From Streptomyces sp. NBC_00335 (GTDB lineage Bacteria > Actinomycetota > Actinomycetes > Streptomycetales > Streptomycetaceae): DNA of 64,000 nt. A program made the translations under genes and the position numbers. Within the stretch, counting starts at the first letter, position 1. Each line of letters opens with the position of its first letter. Shown piece by piece: positions 1-7,362 of the stretch. The stretch covers positions 62,001 through 126,000 of the forward strand of contig NZ_CP108006.1 in assembly GCF_036127095.1 (NCBI RefSeq). Direction: 5' to 3'. Under the pieces are notes generated by a model, which saw only the letters and a list, made by a program, of their open reading frames with translations, was not told where the DNA came from and ran no database searches.

Positions 1-27
1 GCGAAAGCATAACGCCGATTTCCCCAT

Positions 28-43
28 GGGAAACAGTGGGTTC
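28..43. promoter_or_regulatory. Weak operator-like site at left edge
   Basis: GGGAAACAGTGGGTTC resembles the GGAAACACTGTTCC palindrome found upstream of four units in this window, but the right half-site is degraded. It lies 65 bases upstream of the full operator at 93-120, so it may be an auxiliary site or belong to a gene outside the window. No gene is seen in bases 1-119. Confidence 0.3.
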
Positions 44-92
44 GCGAGCGCCGATTTCGTTGACACCCCGAAGGAGCCGTCGTTACGCTGAT

Positions 93-120
93 GGAGACAG
101 TGTTCCACTAAGGGAAACAA
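93..120 (+). promoter_or_regulatory. Regulon operator upstream of the flavin reductase operon
   Basis: The left part (93-106, GGAGACAGTGTTCC) is a near-palindrome. After a 6-base spacer comes a third half-site (113-118, GGAAAC), which abuts the ATG at 120. The same arrangement occurs at 7335, 21323 and 27970, which suggests one shared regulator. The inverted GGAA half-sites resemble IclR-type operators, but the regulator is not in the window. The third half-site also serves as the ribosome-binding sequence if translation starts at 120. Confidence 0.65.
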
Positions 121-1481
121 TGACATGCGGGGGTGCGATGGCCGTCGTCATCGATGAGACGACCTTCCGTCAAGTACTGTCCCGGTGGCCCAGCGGCGTG
201 GGGATCGTGACCACGGCCGGCGAAGACGGCTGGCACGGCATGACGGCGAGCTCGTTCAGCAGCGTCAGCCTCGCACCGCCTCTCGTCCTGGTCTGCCTGG
301 ACCAGAGGATTCGCTCCCACGATCTCCTCCTGCGCAACGGCGTGTTCGCCGTCAACGTCCTCGGCCGGGACCACCTCGCCCTGGGCCGCAGGTTCGCGGG
401 CATGGAGCCAGGCGTCACCGACCGCTTCGCGTCGGGAGACTGGCTCCCCGGCGCCACCGGCAGCCCCGTGCTCACGGACTCGGCCGCATGGGTCGACTGC
501 CGCGTGCTGCACCGCTACCCCGGCGGCGACCACACCATCTTCCTCGGCGAGGTGGTGGCGGCGGGAGTACCGCGCATCACCTCTCCGCTGCTGTTCCACT
601 CGCGCTCCTGGGGCCAGCTCGCCGATCCGCTTCCCGACCGGGTCGATCTGGCCGACTCCGGGCTGACCGACTCCGGGCTGACCGGCTCCGGGCTGGCCGG
701 TGCGGCCGCGGGGCCCCGGGACGCCCGCCTGACCCAGGTACTGCGACGGGCAGGCATCAGGGTGCGCCTCGGGCACCTCGGCGGCGAACGCGGACAAGGT
801 GCCGCGGCCGAGGGCGGGGGCGACGGCCTCGGCTGCACCTCGGTCCACGTCGCCGACGCCGCGGCGGCCGTCCGCGCGGCCGCAGCCGGCTCGCCCGCGG
901 TCGAGCTCACCATCACGGCGGACGGCCACGGCACCGCCGCCGCCGACACGGTCCGGGCGATACGCGGGGCCGGGCATCCGGACACCCTTGTCGTGGCCCG
1001 GGTACGCGATGCGCTGCAGCCGGGGCTGGCCCGGGCCTGCCTGCTGACGGTGCAGCGGCTGGCCGCCGCCGGCTGCGGTGAGATCGTCCTCGAAGAGCCG
1101 GCCGAGGGCTGCCACGACACGGACGGCGCCTCGCCCCTGGAGCTGCGCCGGCTGCTCCAGGACGCGATCCCCGAGGCGGGCCCGGTCCCCCTGCGCCTCG
1201 CGTTGCGCGACCACCACGGCCTCGGCCTGGTCAACGCCCTGACCGGGATGAAGAGCGGGGTCCGCTGCTTCGACACCCACTTCGGCGGCCACGGCGGCCT
1301 GTTGTCCACCGAACGGCTGGTGCTGCTCTGCTCCCGCATGAACGTGGCCGCCCCACTCGACATCGCGGCCCTGCGCGCCCTGCGCGGCGGACCGGGCGTC
1401 CTGCGCAGGCAGCAGCGCCCGGCACCCGTGCCCCACTCCCCTGCCCAGACGGTCTCCTCCCGTGTCCCGGAATCCCAGTAA
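120..1481 (+). CDS. Flavin reductase domain fused to a degenerate HMGL-like domain
   Basis: The 453-residue protein begins with a flavin reductase (HpaC/FMN-binding split-barrel) domain at about residues 13-170, recognisable from FRQVLSRWPSGVGIVTT and the following MTASSFSSVS. Such domains use NAD(P)H to supply reduced flavin to a partner monooxygenase. A repetitive linker (DSGLT units) leads to a C-terminal region resembling HMG-CoA lyase/isopropylmalate synthase TIM barrels, ending in a GV-CFDTHFGGHGG motif. The usual N-terminal RDG motif is not visible and the metal-binding HxHD is replaced by ALRDHHG, so this half may be non-catalytic. The start could be ATG 120 or ATG 138. I chose 120 because GGGAAA precedes it at good spacing. 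It is first in an operon with the acyl-CoA-dehydrogenase-fold protein, a plausible flavin-consuming partner. Confidence 0.75.
   Translation: MTCGGAMAVVIDETTFRQVLSRWPSGVGIVTTAGEDGWHGMTASSFSSVSLAPPLVLVCLDQRIRSHDLLLRNGVFAVNVLGRDHLALGRRFAGMEPGVTDRFASGDWLPGATGSPVLTDSAAWVDCRVLHRYPGGDHTIFLGEVVAAGVPRITSPLLFHSRSWGQLADPLPDRVDLADSGLTDSGLTGSGLAGAAAGPRDARLTQVLRRAGIRVRLGHLGGERGQGAAAEGGGDGLGCTSVHVADAAAAVRAAAAGSPAVELTITADGHGTAAADTVRAIRGAGHPDTLVVARVRDALQPGLARACLLTVQRLAAAGCGEIVLEEPAEGCHDTDGASPLELRRLLQDAIPEAGPVPLRLALRDHHGLGLVNALTGMKSGVRCFDTHFGGHGGLLSTERLVLLCSRMNVAAPLDIAALRALRGGPGVLRRQQRPAPVPHSPAQTVSSRVPESQ
651..698 (+). repeat. Three 15-bp tandem repeats coding a domain linker
   Basis: About three copies of a unit close to GACTCCGGGCTGACC encode repeated DSGLT/GSGLA pentapeptides. 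They sit exactly between the flavin reductase domain and the HMGL-like domain of the fusion protein, so they act as an expandable linker. Confidence 0.7.
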
Positions 1482-1494
1482 GGAGTCACCGCCG

Positions 1495-2778
1495 ATGACC
1501 ACGCACCAGCTCACGGGCGCGCAGCTCGTCGACCGTATGACGGCCGCCGAGCGGGCCCGCGCCGAGCGCGTCGAATCCGTGCTGCCCGCCCTTCGCGAGG
1601 CGGCCGAGGAGGCCGACGCGAAGGCCGCCTTCCCGGCGGGCCACACCGCGCTGCTGAGGGAGGCGGGGCTGCTCGGCCTCGTCGTACCCGAGGAGTTCGG
1701 CGGTCTCGGCGGAGGTCTGCGCGACCTCGCGGCGGCCACCTTCGCCATGGGGACGGCCTGCCCGTCCACGGCGCTCGCCTTCTTCTTCCACAACACCAGC
1801 GCCTCGCGCGGTCTCCTGCCCCTGGAGGCCATCCGCGCGGGCCTGTTCACCAAGGAGGAGATCCCGGTCGTCACGGCCTTCGCCGAGCGCGTGCTGACGA
1901 CGATGGCGGGGGGCTCCTGGCTCGCCAACTTCGCCAGCGAGTCCGTCAAGAGCTCGGCGGCGAACATCTCCATCGCGACCACCGCCACGCGCGGCGAGGG
2001 CGGCTGGGTCCTGTCCGGTGAGAAGTCCTTCGGCTGCGCCACCGGAGTCGCCGACCTCTATCTGGTCACCGCCCGGCTCGACAAGACGACGACCGCGGAC
2101 GGGCTGGCCATGTTCCTCGTCCCGCGGGACGAGGCCGGGGTCTCCTCCCGCCCGCCGTGGAACGGGCTCGGCATGCGCGGCAGTGCCAACCACGGCATCC
2201 GGCTCGACGAGGTCTTCGTGGCCGACCGGGACGCGCTGACCGTGCCGGGGGCCTTCACCCGCATGCTGCAGGTGAGCCGCGGCAGCTTCGTCGGCAACCA
2301 GCTCGCCATCGCCGCCGTCTACACCGGCGCGGCGCAGGCCGCGTACGACTACACGCTCGGCCAGTTGACGCGCAAGACCTTCGCCGACACGGGCAGGCCC
2401 ATCGCCTCCTCGCCCATGCACCAGGTCCTCATCGGCGAGATGACGCAGAACCTGGCGACCGCCTACCAGTGGCTGCGGCGCCAGCTGGAACTGGAGACCT
2501 CCGAGCCGCCCATCAGACCCAAGTCCGAGGTCTTCAGCCAGTGGCGGCTGGGCAAGGGTGCGGTCACCGAAGCCTGCTTCGCCGTCGCTCTCGGCGCCCT
2601 GAAGGCATCGGGTACCTCCGAAGCACGCCTGGACGGAGTCATCGGCCGGACCCTGCGCGACCTGGCCATGGGACTGGTCATGACCTTCCCCGCGGAGCGC
2701 GGTCGGCTGGAGGCGGCGAAGATCGCCACCGAGGCCCAGGAGAACGCGCTGTTCGCGACCTTGGGGGAAACCCAGTGA
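1495..2778 (+). CDS. Acyl-CoA-dehydrogenase-fold flavoprotein, possibly a monooxygenase
   Basis: The 427-residue protein has the acyl-CoA dehydrogenase fold: an N-terminal helical part with LLREAGLLGLVVPEEFGG, a middle barrel with GWVLSGEKSFGCATGVADLY, and a C-terminal helical bundle. Dehydrogenases of this family oxidise acyl-CoA thioesters, while group D flavin monooxygenases (HpaB/DszC type) share the fold and need free reduced flavin. The typical GTSE-type motif near the C-terminus is absent (PAERGRLEAAK instead), and the gene follows a flavin reductase, so a two-component monooxygenase is a serious alternative. ATG 1495 has AAGGAG upstream. The next gene overlaps its stop codon (GTGA). 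Confidence 0.75.
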   Translation: MTTHQLTGAQLVDRMTAAERARAERVESVLPALREAAEEADAKAAFPAGHTALLREAGLLGLVVPEEFGGLGGGLRDLAAATFAMGTACPSTALAFFFHNTSASRGLLPLEAIRAGLFTKEEIPVVTAFAERVLTTMAGGSWLANFASESVKSSAANISIATTATRGEGGWVLSGEKSFGCATGVADLYLVTARLDKTTTADGLAMFLVPRDEAGVSSRPPWNGLGMRGSANHGIRLDEVFVADRDALTVPGAFTRMLQVSRGSFVGNQLAIAAVYTGAAQAAYDYTLGQLTRKTFADTGRPIASSPMHQVLIGEMTQNLATAYQWLRRQLELETSEPPIRPKSEVFSQWRLGKGAVTEACFAVALGALKASGTSEARLDGVIGRTLRDLAMGLVMTFPAERGRLEAAKIATEAQENALFATLGETQ

Positions 2779-4304
2779 CCTCCCCGAGCCGTCTTCCCGA
2801 GGCTGCCGGCCACGACGTCCCGCTGCCGGTCACGAGCGACTTCGTCAACGGCGTGTGGCGGCCGTGCACGGTGCGCCTCGGCTTCGATCTGGAGAACCCC
2901 GACACGGGCGAGCAGGTCCGCCCGGCATTCGGCAGCGCCGCCGACCGCATCGACGCGGCGCTGACGGCGGCGGCCGCACTGCACCGTTCGGGTGCGTGGG
3001 CCGGTCTCCCGGACGAGGAGCGAGCCGACGCGCTGGAGGCCGCGGCCGCGGCCGTCGAGCAGGCCGCGGAGCGCATCGTGACGGTGGAGGCCTTCGGCAC
3101 CGGCGTGCCGCTCACCCAGACCGCCGGGCTGGGCGTCATCCTCTCCGGGGCCTTCCGGATCGCGGCCGCCCAGTTGCGCGGCGGACTGCTGGAACGCACG
3201 GCCACCGCCCCGGGCGGCCGCCCCGTGCGCGTACGGCGCGCCGCGCTCGGACCGGCCCTGTGCGTGCTCCCCTACAACGCCCCGGCGCCCATGGCGGCCC
3301 ACAAGGCGGCCAGCGCGCTCGCCGCGGGCTGCCCGGTCGTCATCAAGGCGCCCGAACTCGTGCCGTACGGAACCCAGTTGCTGGTGGAGGCCGCCGCGCG
3401 GGGGCTGGCGGCGGCGGGAGCACCCCCAGCCGTCCTGCAACTGCTGCACGGGGACGCCGGGACGGGGGCCCTCCTCGTGTCCGACGAGCGCATCCGGGTC
3501 GTCTCCTTCACCGGCGGCACCGAGGCCGGCCGGAAGATCGGCGCCGCCTGCGGCCTGGCGCTCAAGCCCGCCCAACTGGAACTGGGCGGCAACAATCCGC
3601 TCCTCGTGCTGCCGGGCGCCGACCCCGAGGTCGCCGGGCGGATGGCCGCCGAACTGCTCACCACCCTCAACGGTCAGTGGTGCCGGGCGATGGGCAGGCT
3701 CGTCCTGCCCGCGGAGCTGGCACAGGACGTCCTGGATGCCACCGGCCGCGAACTCGCCGCGCTGCGGGCGGGCGACCCGCTGCTCGCCGGCACCGGCTAC
3801 GGACCACTGGCGCACTCCCGCCACCACGCCGCACTGAGCGCGGGTGTGAAGGCCCTGACCTCGGCCGGCGCCACGGCACACGCCTGGACCGGGATACCGG
3901 AGCGCGGCAGCTTCTTCACCCCGCTGCTGATCACCGGGGCCGCCGAGGAGTCCACCCGTCGCGAGCTGTTCGGCCCCGTGGCCGCCGTACACACCTACGA
4001 CCGGGAGGAAGAAGCCCTCTACCTGGCCAATTCCACCGGCTACGGGCTCGAGGGGTACGTGTGCGCCGCCGACCCCGATGACGGGTTGCGCGTGGCCGCC
4101 GGCATCTCCGCCGGGGAGGTCAAGGTGAACGGCTCCTCGGTGATGAGCCTGCATCTGGACACGCCCCGTCCGGCCTGGGGCCTGTCGGGTCTGGTGGACG
4201 AGGGAGGGGCCGAGACGCTGCTGCACTTCACCGGTACCCGGGTGACGGGCGTGGAGGCGGGCTTCGCCCTGCACACGGCACGCGGGCACGGGGAGCAGCG
4301 GTGA
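2775..4304 (+). CDS. Aldehyde dehydrogenase
   Basis: The 509-residue protein is an NAD(P)-dependent aldehyde dehydrogenase, the family that oxidises aldehydes to carboxylates. The Rossmann segment around PYNAPAPMAAHKAASALAAG, the FTGGTEAG turn, the ELGGNNP motif with the general-base glutamate, and the nucleophilic cysteine in NGQWCRAMGR are all present. A GTG start overlaps the preceding stop codon, so it is translationally coupled. In the context of this island it could oxidise an aldehyde released by ring or side-chain cleavage, or phytenal from phytol. The substrate cannot be read from sequence. Confidence 0.88.
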   Translation: MTSPSRLPEAAGHDVPLPVTSDFVNGVWRPCTVRLGFDLENPDTGEQVRPAFGSAADRIDAALTAAAALHRSGAWAGLPDEERADALEAAAAAVEQAAERIVTVEAFGTGVPLTQTAGLGVILSGAFRIAAAQLRGGLLERTATAPGGRPVRVRRAALGPALCVLPYNAPAPMAAHKAASALAAGCPVVIKAPELVPYGTQLLVEAAARGLAAAGAPPAVLQLLHGDAGTGALLVSDERIRVVSFTGGTEAGRKIGAACGLALKPAQLELGGNNPLLVLPGADPEVAGRMAAELLTTLNGQWCRAMGRLVLPAELAQDVLDATGRELAALRAGDPLLAGTGYGPLAHSRHHAALSAGVKALTSAGATAHAWTGIPERGSFFTPLLITGAAEESTRRELFGPVAAVHTYDREEEALYLANSTGYGLEGYVCAADPDDGLRVAAGISAGEVKVNGSSVMSLHLDTPRPAWGLSGLVDEGGAETLLHFTGTRVTGVEAGFALHTARGHGEQR

Positions 4305-5497
4305 CGGCCTCCCCGAAGGCACCTCCCGCCGACCGGGTGCTGGTGGTGGGGGCGGGCCCGGTCGGCCTGACGGCCGCGCTGGTTCTGGCGCGGCAAGGAG
4401 TGCCCGTCACCGTCCTCGAGGCGGGGTCGGAGCTCGCGGCCGAGTCGCGTGCCTCCACGTTCCATCCGCCCACGCTGGAGATGCTCACCGCACTGGGTGT
4501 GGGGGACGCACTGCTCGCGCGCGGTCTGGTGGCGGACTCCTTCCAGTTCCGTGACCGGCACGAGGGGGCCCTGGCGACGCTGGACCTGTCGCTCCTGGCC
4601 GCGGACACCCGTTTTCCGTTCCGGCTCCAGTGCGAGCAGAACAAGCTGACGCCCCTCCTCCTGGACGCGCTGGAACGCTTCCCGGGCACCGAGGTGCGCT
4701 TCGGGGCGCGCGTGGCCGGAGTGGAGCGGACCTCCCGGGGCATCTACGCGGTGCTCGGCGACGGGAGCCGGGTTCAGGGGTCCTGGCTCGTGGGCGCCGA
4801 CGGGGCGCACTCCGCCGTACGGCAGTCGGTCGGCGCCGAGTTCCACGGGATGACCTACCCGGAGCGGTTCCTCGTCGCCTCGCTGGACGAGGATCCGGGG
4901 ACCGTGCTGCACGATCTGGCTCCCATCGCCTACGTGCTGGATCCCGACGAGTGGATGGTGCTGCTGCGGACCCCCGACCACTGGCGGGTCCTGCTGCCCA
5001 CCCCGGAGGGCACGTCCGATGCGGCCGAGCTGCTGCGGCTGCCCCGCAGGCTGCTCGACATCACGAGGGACGTACGGGGGCCGGCCATCGCCCATGCCAG
5101 CCTCTACCGCGTCCACCAGAGGGTGGCCGGCACCTTCCGCAGCGGACGGGTCCTGCTGTGCGGCGACGCCGCACACGTCAACAATCCGCTGGGCGGCATG
5201 GGCATGAACAGCGGCATCCACGACGCGGTCCTGATCGGCCGCGCTCTGGCGGACCTCCTGACGGGCGAGGGGTCCGAGGACGAGCTCACCGACTGCGCCG
5301 AGGCACGCCGCGCCTGCGCACTGCGCTACGTCGGGGCGGAAACGCACGCGAACTGGACGCGGCTGCGCACCCGGGATCCGGCGGAGCGGGCCCGGCTCGT
5401 GGCGGAGCTGCGGGCCACGGCGGCGGATCCCGTGGCGGCCCGGCGGTCGCTGCTGCGCAGCTCGATGATCGATTCGCTGCGCGGTGTCCGGTGGTAG
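4301..5497 (+). CDS. FAD-dependent aromatic-hydroxylase-type monooxygenase
   Basis: This 398-residue protein belongs to the PHBH-like FAD monooxygenases (class A), which hydroxylate aromatic or heteroaromatic substrates using NAD(P)H and oxygen. The N-terminal FAD-binding VVGAGPVGLTAALVLARQG, the middle VGADGAHSAVRQ (DG motif) and the C-terminal LLCGDAAHVNNPLGGMGMN (GD motif) are all intact. The GTG start overlaps the aldehyde dehydrogenase stop by four bases. It may act on pyrrole-derived or bilin intermediates of the proposed pathway, which is inference from neighbours. Confidence 0.85.
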   Translation: MTASPKAPPADRVLVVGAGPVGLTAALVLARQGVPVTVLEAGSELAAESRASTFHPPTLEMLTALGVGDALLARGLVADSFQFRDRHEGALATLDLSLLAADTRFPFRLQCEQNKLTPLLLDALERFPGTEVRFGARVAGVERTSRGIYAVLGDGSRVQGSWLVGADGAHSAVRQSVGAEFHGMTYPERFLVASLDEDPGTVLHDLAPIAYVLDPDEWMVLLRTPDHWRVLLPTPEGTSDAAELLRLPRRLLDITRDVRGPAIAHASLYRVHQRVAGTFRSGRVLLCGDAAHVNNPLGGMGMNSGIHDAVLIGRALADLLTGEGSEDELTDCAEARRACALRYVGAETHANWTRLRTRDPAERARLVAELRATAADPVAARRSLLRSSMIDSLRGVRW

Positions 5498-6978
5498 CGG
5501 CGCCGCGGGCGGACGGGAGCGGGCCGGACATCACCGTGGCCGATCCGGCCTTCACCTCCCGCACCGTGGGAAGCGTCCGGTCCCACACGGCGGCGGAGGT
5601 GGACTCCGCTGTGGCGGCCGCGTCCACCGCGGCGCCCGGCTGGTCCGGTACGTCCGCGGTGGCCAGGGCCGCGGCGCTGGCCAGGATCGCCGACGGCCTC
5701 GAAGCCGCGGCGGCGGAGCTCTCGGAGCTGCTCGCGCGGGAGTCCGGAAAGCCGCTCGCGGACTGCCGGGGAGAGGTGGGGTACGCGTGTGCGGTGCTGC
5801 GCTGGTACGCCGCCGAGGCCCCGCGGCTGCTGGCGCCGCACGTGGTCGATGACACCCGGGGCCGGCTGGAGCGGCGGTACCGGCCGTTCGGGGTGGTGGC
5901 CGCGCTGACCCCGTGGAACGCCCCCGTGATCCTGACCGCCGTGAAGCTCGCCCCCGCCCTCGCCGCGGGCAACACCGTGGTCGTCAAACCTTCGCCGTTG
6001 GCCCCTCTGGCCGTCTCCGCCTTCCTGGAAGGCGCGGCCCGGGAGCTCCCCGAGGGTGTGGTCCGGGTGTGCCACGGACACGCCGAGGTCGCGTTGCGGC
6101 TGGCGGGTCACGGGGAGGTGGGCAAGCTCTCGTTCACCGGCGGGGCAGTGGCCGGCCGCGCGGTCGGCGCGGCGGCCGCCGCGGCGCTGACGCCGACCAC
6201 GATGGAGCTCGGCGGCAACGATGCCGCGGTGCTGCTGGACGACGCCCCGCTGACCGAGGCGGACATGGACCGGCTGGTCATGGCGAGCTTCGCCACGGCC
6301 GGTCAGGTGTGCATGGCCGCCAAGCGGGTCTATGTGCCGCGGGCCCGGCTGGGGCAGTTCGTGGAGCGCTATGTGGCGGCGGCCGCCCGGGTGCTGCGGC
6401 TCGGCGACCCCCTGGCCCCGGGTACCACGGTGGGGCCGGTGATCTCCGCACGGGCCGCGGTCCGCGTCCGCGGCCTGATCCGCGACGCCCGGAAGCGCGG
6501 CGGCAGCGCCGTCGAGCTGGGGACCGTACAGCCCGGCCTGGATGTGGAGGGTGGGCATTTCGTGCGACCGACGCTGCTGCTGGGGCTGCGGGAGGATGCC
6601 CCTCTGGTGTGCGAGGAGCAGTTCGGACCGGCGCTTCCGGTGCTGGCGTACGAGGGCGTCGACGAGCTCGTGGAGCGCGTCAACGCGGGGCCGTACGGTC
6701 TGGCGGCATCCGTGTGGAGCGCCGACGAGACACGGGCCTTCGAGCTGGCGGCGCGGCTGGACGCCGGCTTCCGCTTCGTCAACACCCACAACCGGACGGG
6801 GATGGCGCTGCGGGCCGCTTTCGGCGGGGTCAAGGGCAGTGGGCACGGCCGCGAGTACGGGGCCGAGGGCTTGATGGAGTACGTGCAACCGGTGCTCTCT
6901 CACGCACCCGCCGCCTTCCGGGCGGGGGGCGCGGGCATGGCTCCGGGCGCCTATCCGGGCGGTGGTCCGGGGACCTGA
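5491..6978 (+). CDS. Aldehyde dehydrogenase (vanillin/salicylaldehyde dehydrogenase type)
   Basis: The 495-residue protein is a second aldehyde dehydrogenase, distinct from the one at 2775. It shows the WNAPVILTAVKLAPALAAGN substrate/NAD region, LSFTGGAVAGRAVG, MELGGNDAAV with the catalytic glutamate, and ATAGQVCMAAKRVYV with the nucleophilic cysteine. The GTG at 5491 overlaps the end of the monooxygenase gene, making it the fifth gene of the operon. It ends four bases before the convergent Dabb gene. The tail after about residue 460 is glycine- and proline-rich and probably disordered. Confidence 0.87.
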   Translation: MVAAPRADGSGPDITVADPAFTSRTVGSVRSHTAAEVDSAVAAASTAAPGWSGTSAVARAAALARIADGLEAAAAELSELLARESGKPLADCRGEVGYACAVLRWYAAEAPRLLAPHVVDDTRGRLERRYRPFGVVAALTPWNAPVILTAVKLAPALAAGNTVVVKPSPLAPLAVSAFLEGAARELPEGVVRVCHGHAEVALRLAGHGEVGKLSFTGGAVAGRAVGAAAAAALTPTTMELGGNDAAVLLDDAPLTEADMDRLVMASFATAGQVCMAAKRVYVPRARLGQFVERYVAAAARVLRLGDPLAPGTTVGPVISARAAVRVRGLIRDARKRGGSAVELGTVQPGLDVEGGHFVRPTLLLGLREDAPLVCEEQFGPALPVLAYEGVDELVERVNAGPYGLAASVWSADETRAFELAARLDAGFRFVNTHNRTGMALRAAFGGVKGSGHGREYGAEGLMEYVQPVLSHAPAAFRAGGAGMAPGAYPGGGPGT

Positions 6979-6982
6979 GGCC

Positions 6983-7267
6983 TCAGGGCTCCAGGTGGTC
7001 GACCACGGCACGGTCGGCGAGCAACGGGCCCAGCCACGAGGCCAGTCGACGGTGTTCGGGGTGGCTCTGGTAGGCGACGAGTTCCCCGGCGTCCGCGTGG
7101 CGGGTCGTGAGGACGAGGTCGTACGAGAGGTCCGAGCCGGTGACGTCGAGGCCGACGCTCAGGGACCGGATCTGCGGCACGGAGCCGTCCAGACGCCGCA
7201 ACCGTTCGGCTGCCTCGGGGGCATGGGCGGGATCGGTGAACCGCATGAGAACTACGTGCACCAGCAC
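6983..7267 (-). CDS. Dabb (stress-responsive dimeric alpha/beta-barrel) domain protein
   Basis: This is a 94-residue protein starting at GTG 7267 behind AAGGAG. The start VLVHVVLMRF and the internal SYDLVLTTRHADAGELVAYQSHPEH are typical of Dabb proteins, small ferredoxin-like folds that dimerise into a barrel. The same general fold is used by IsdG-type haem-degrading monooxygenases, EthD proteins and cyclases, so a role in handling a small ring product is possible but unproven. It diverges from the nitrilase gene across the operator at 7335 and converges with the aldehyde dehydrogenase gene. Confidence 0.8.
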   Translation of the reverse strand: MLVHVVLMRFTDPAHAPEAAERLRRLDGSVPQIRSLSVGLDVTGSDLSYDLVLTTRHADAGELVAYQSHPEHRRLASWLGPLLADRAVVDHLEP

Positions 7268-7334
7268 GGCATTTGCTCCTTCCGGTCGACGACTTCTCCC
7301 CCTGTCGCGGGAGGGCTCGGCGAGTGTATGTTCG

Positions 7335-7362
7335 GGAAACACTGTTCCGCTAGAGGAACCAA
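7335..7362. promoter_or_regulatory. Regulon operator between the divergent Dabb and nitrilase units
   Basis: GGAAACACTGTTCC (7335-7348) is a near-perfect palindrome. It is followed by a 6-base spacer and a third half-site GGAACC ending just before the ATG at 7362. It is the best-conserved copy of the motif shared with 93, 21323 and 27970. Its place between divergent genes suggests that both are controlled by it. Confidence 0.75.

Noticed and set aside
108..2042. A 644-codon minus-strand open frame opposite the flavin reductase
   Set aside because: Arg/Gly/Ala-rich composition with no motif; it is the GC-driven shadow of two clear plus-strand genes.
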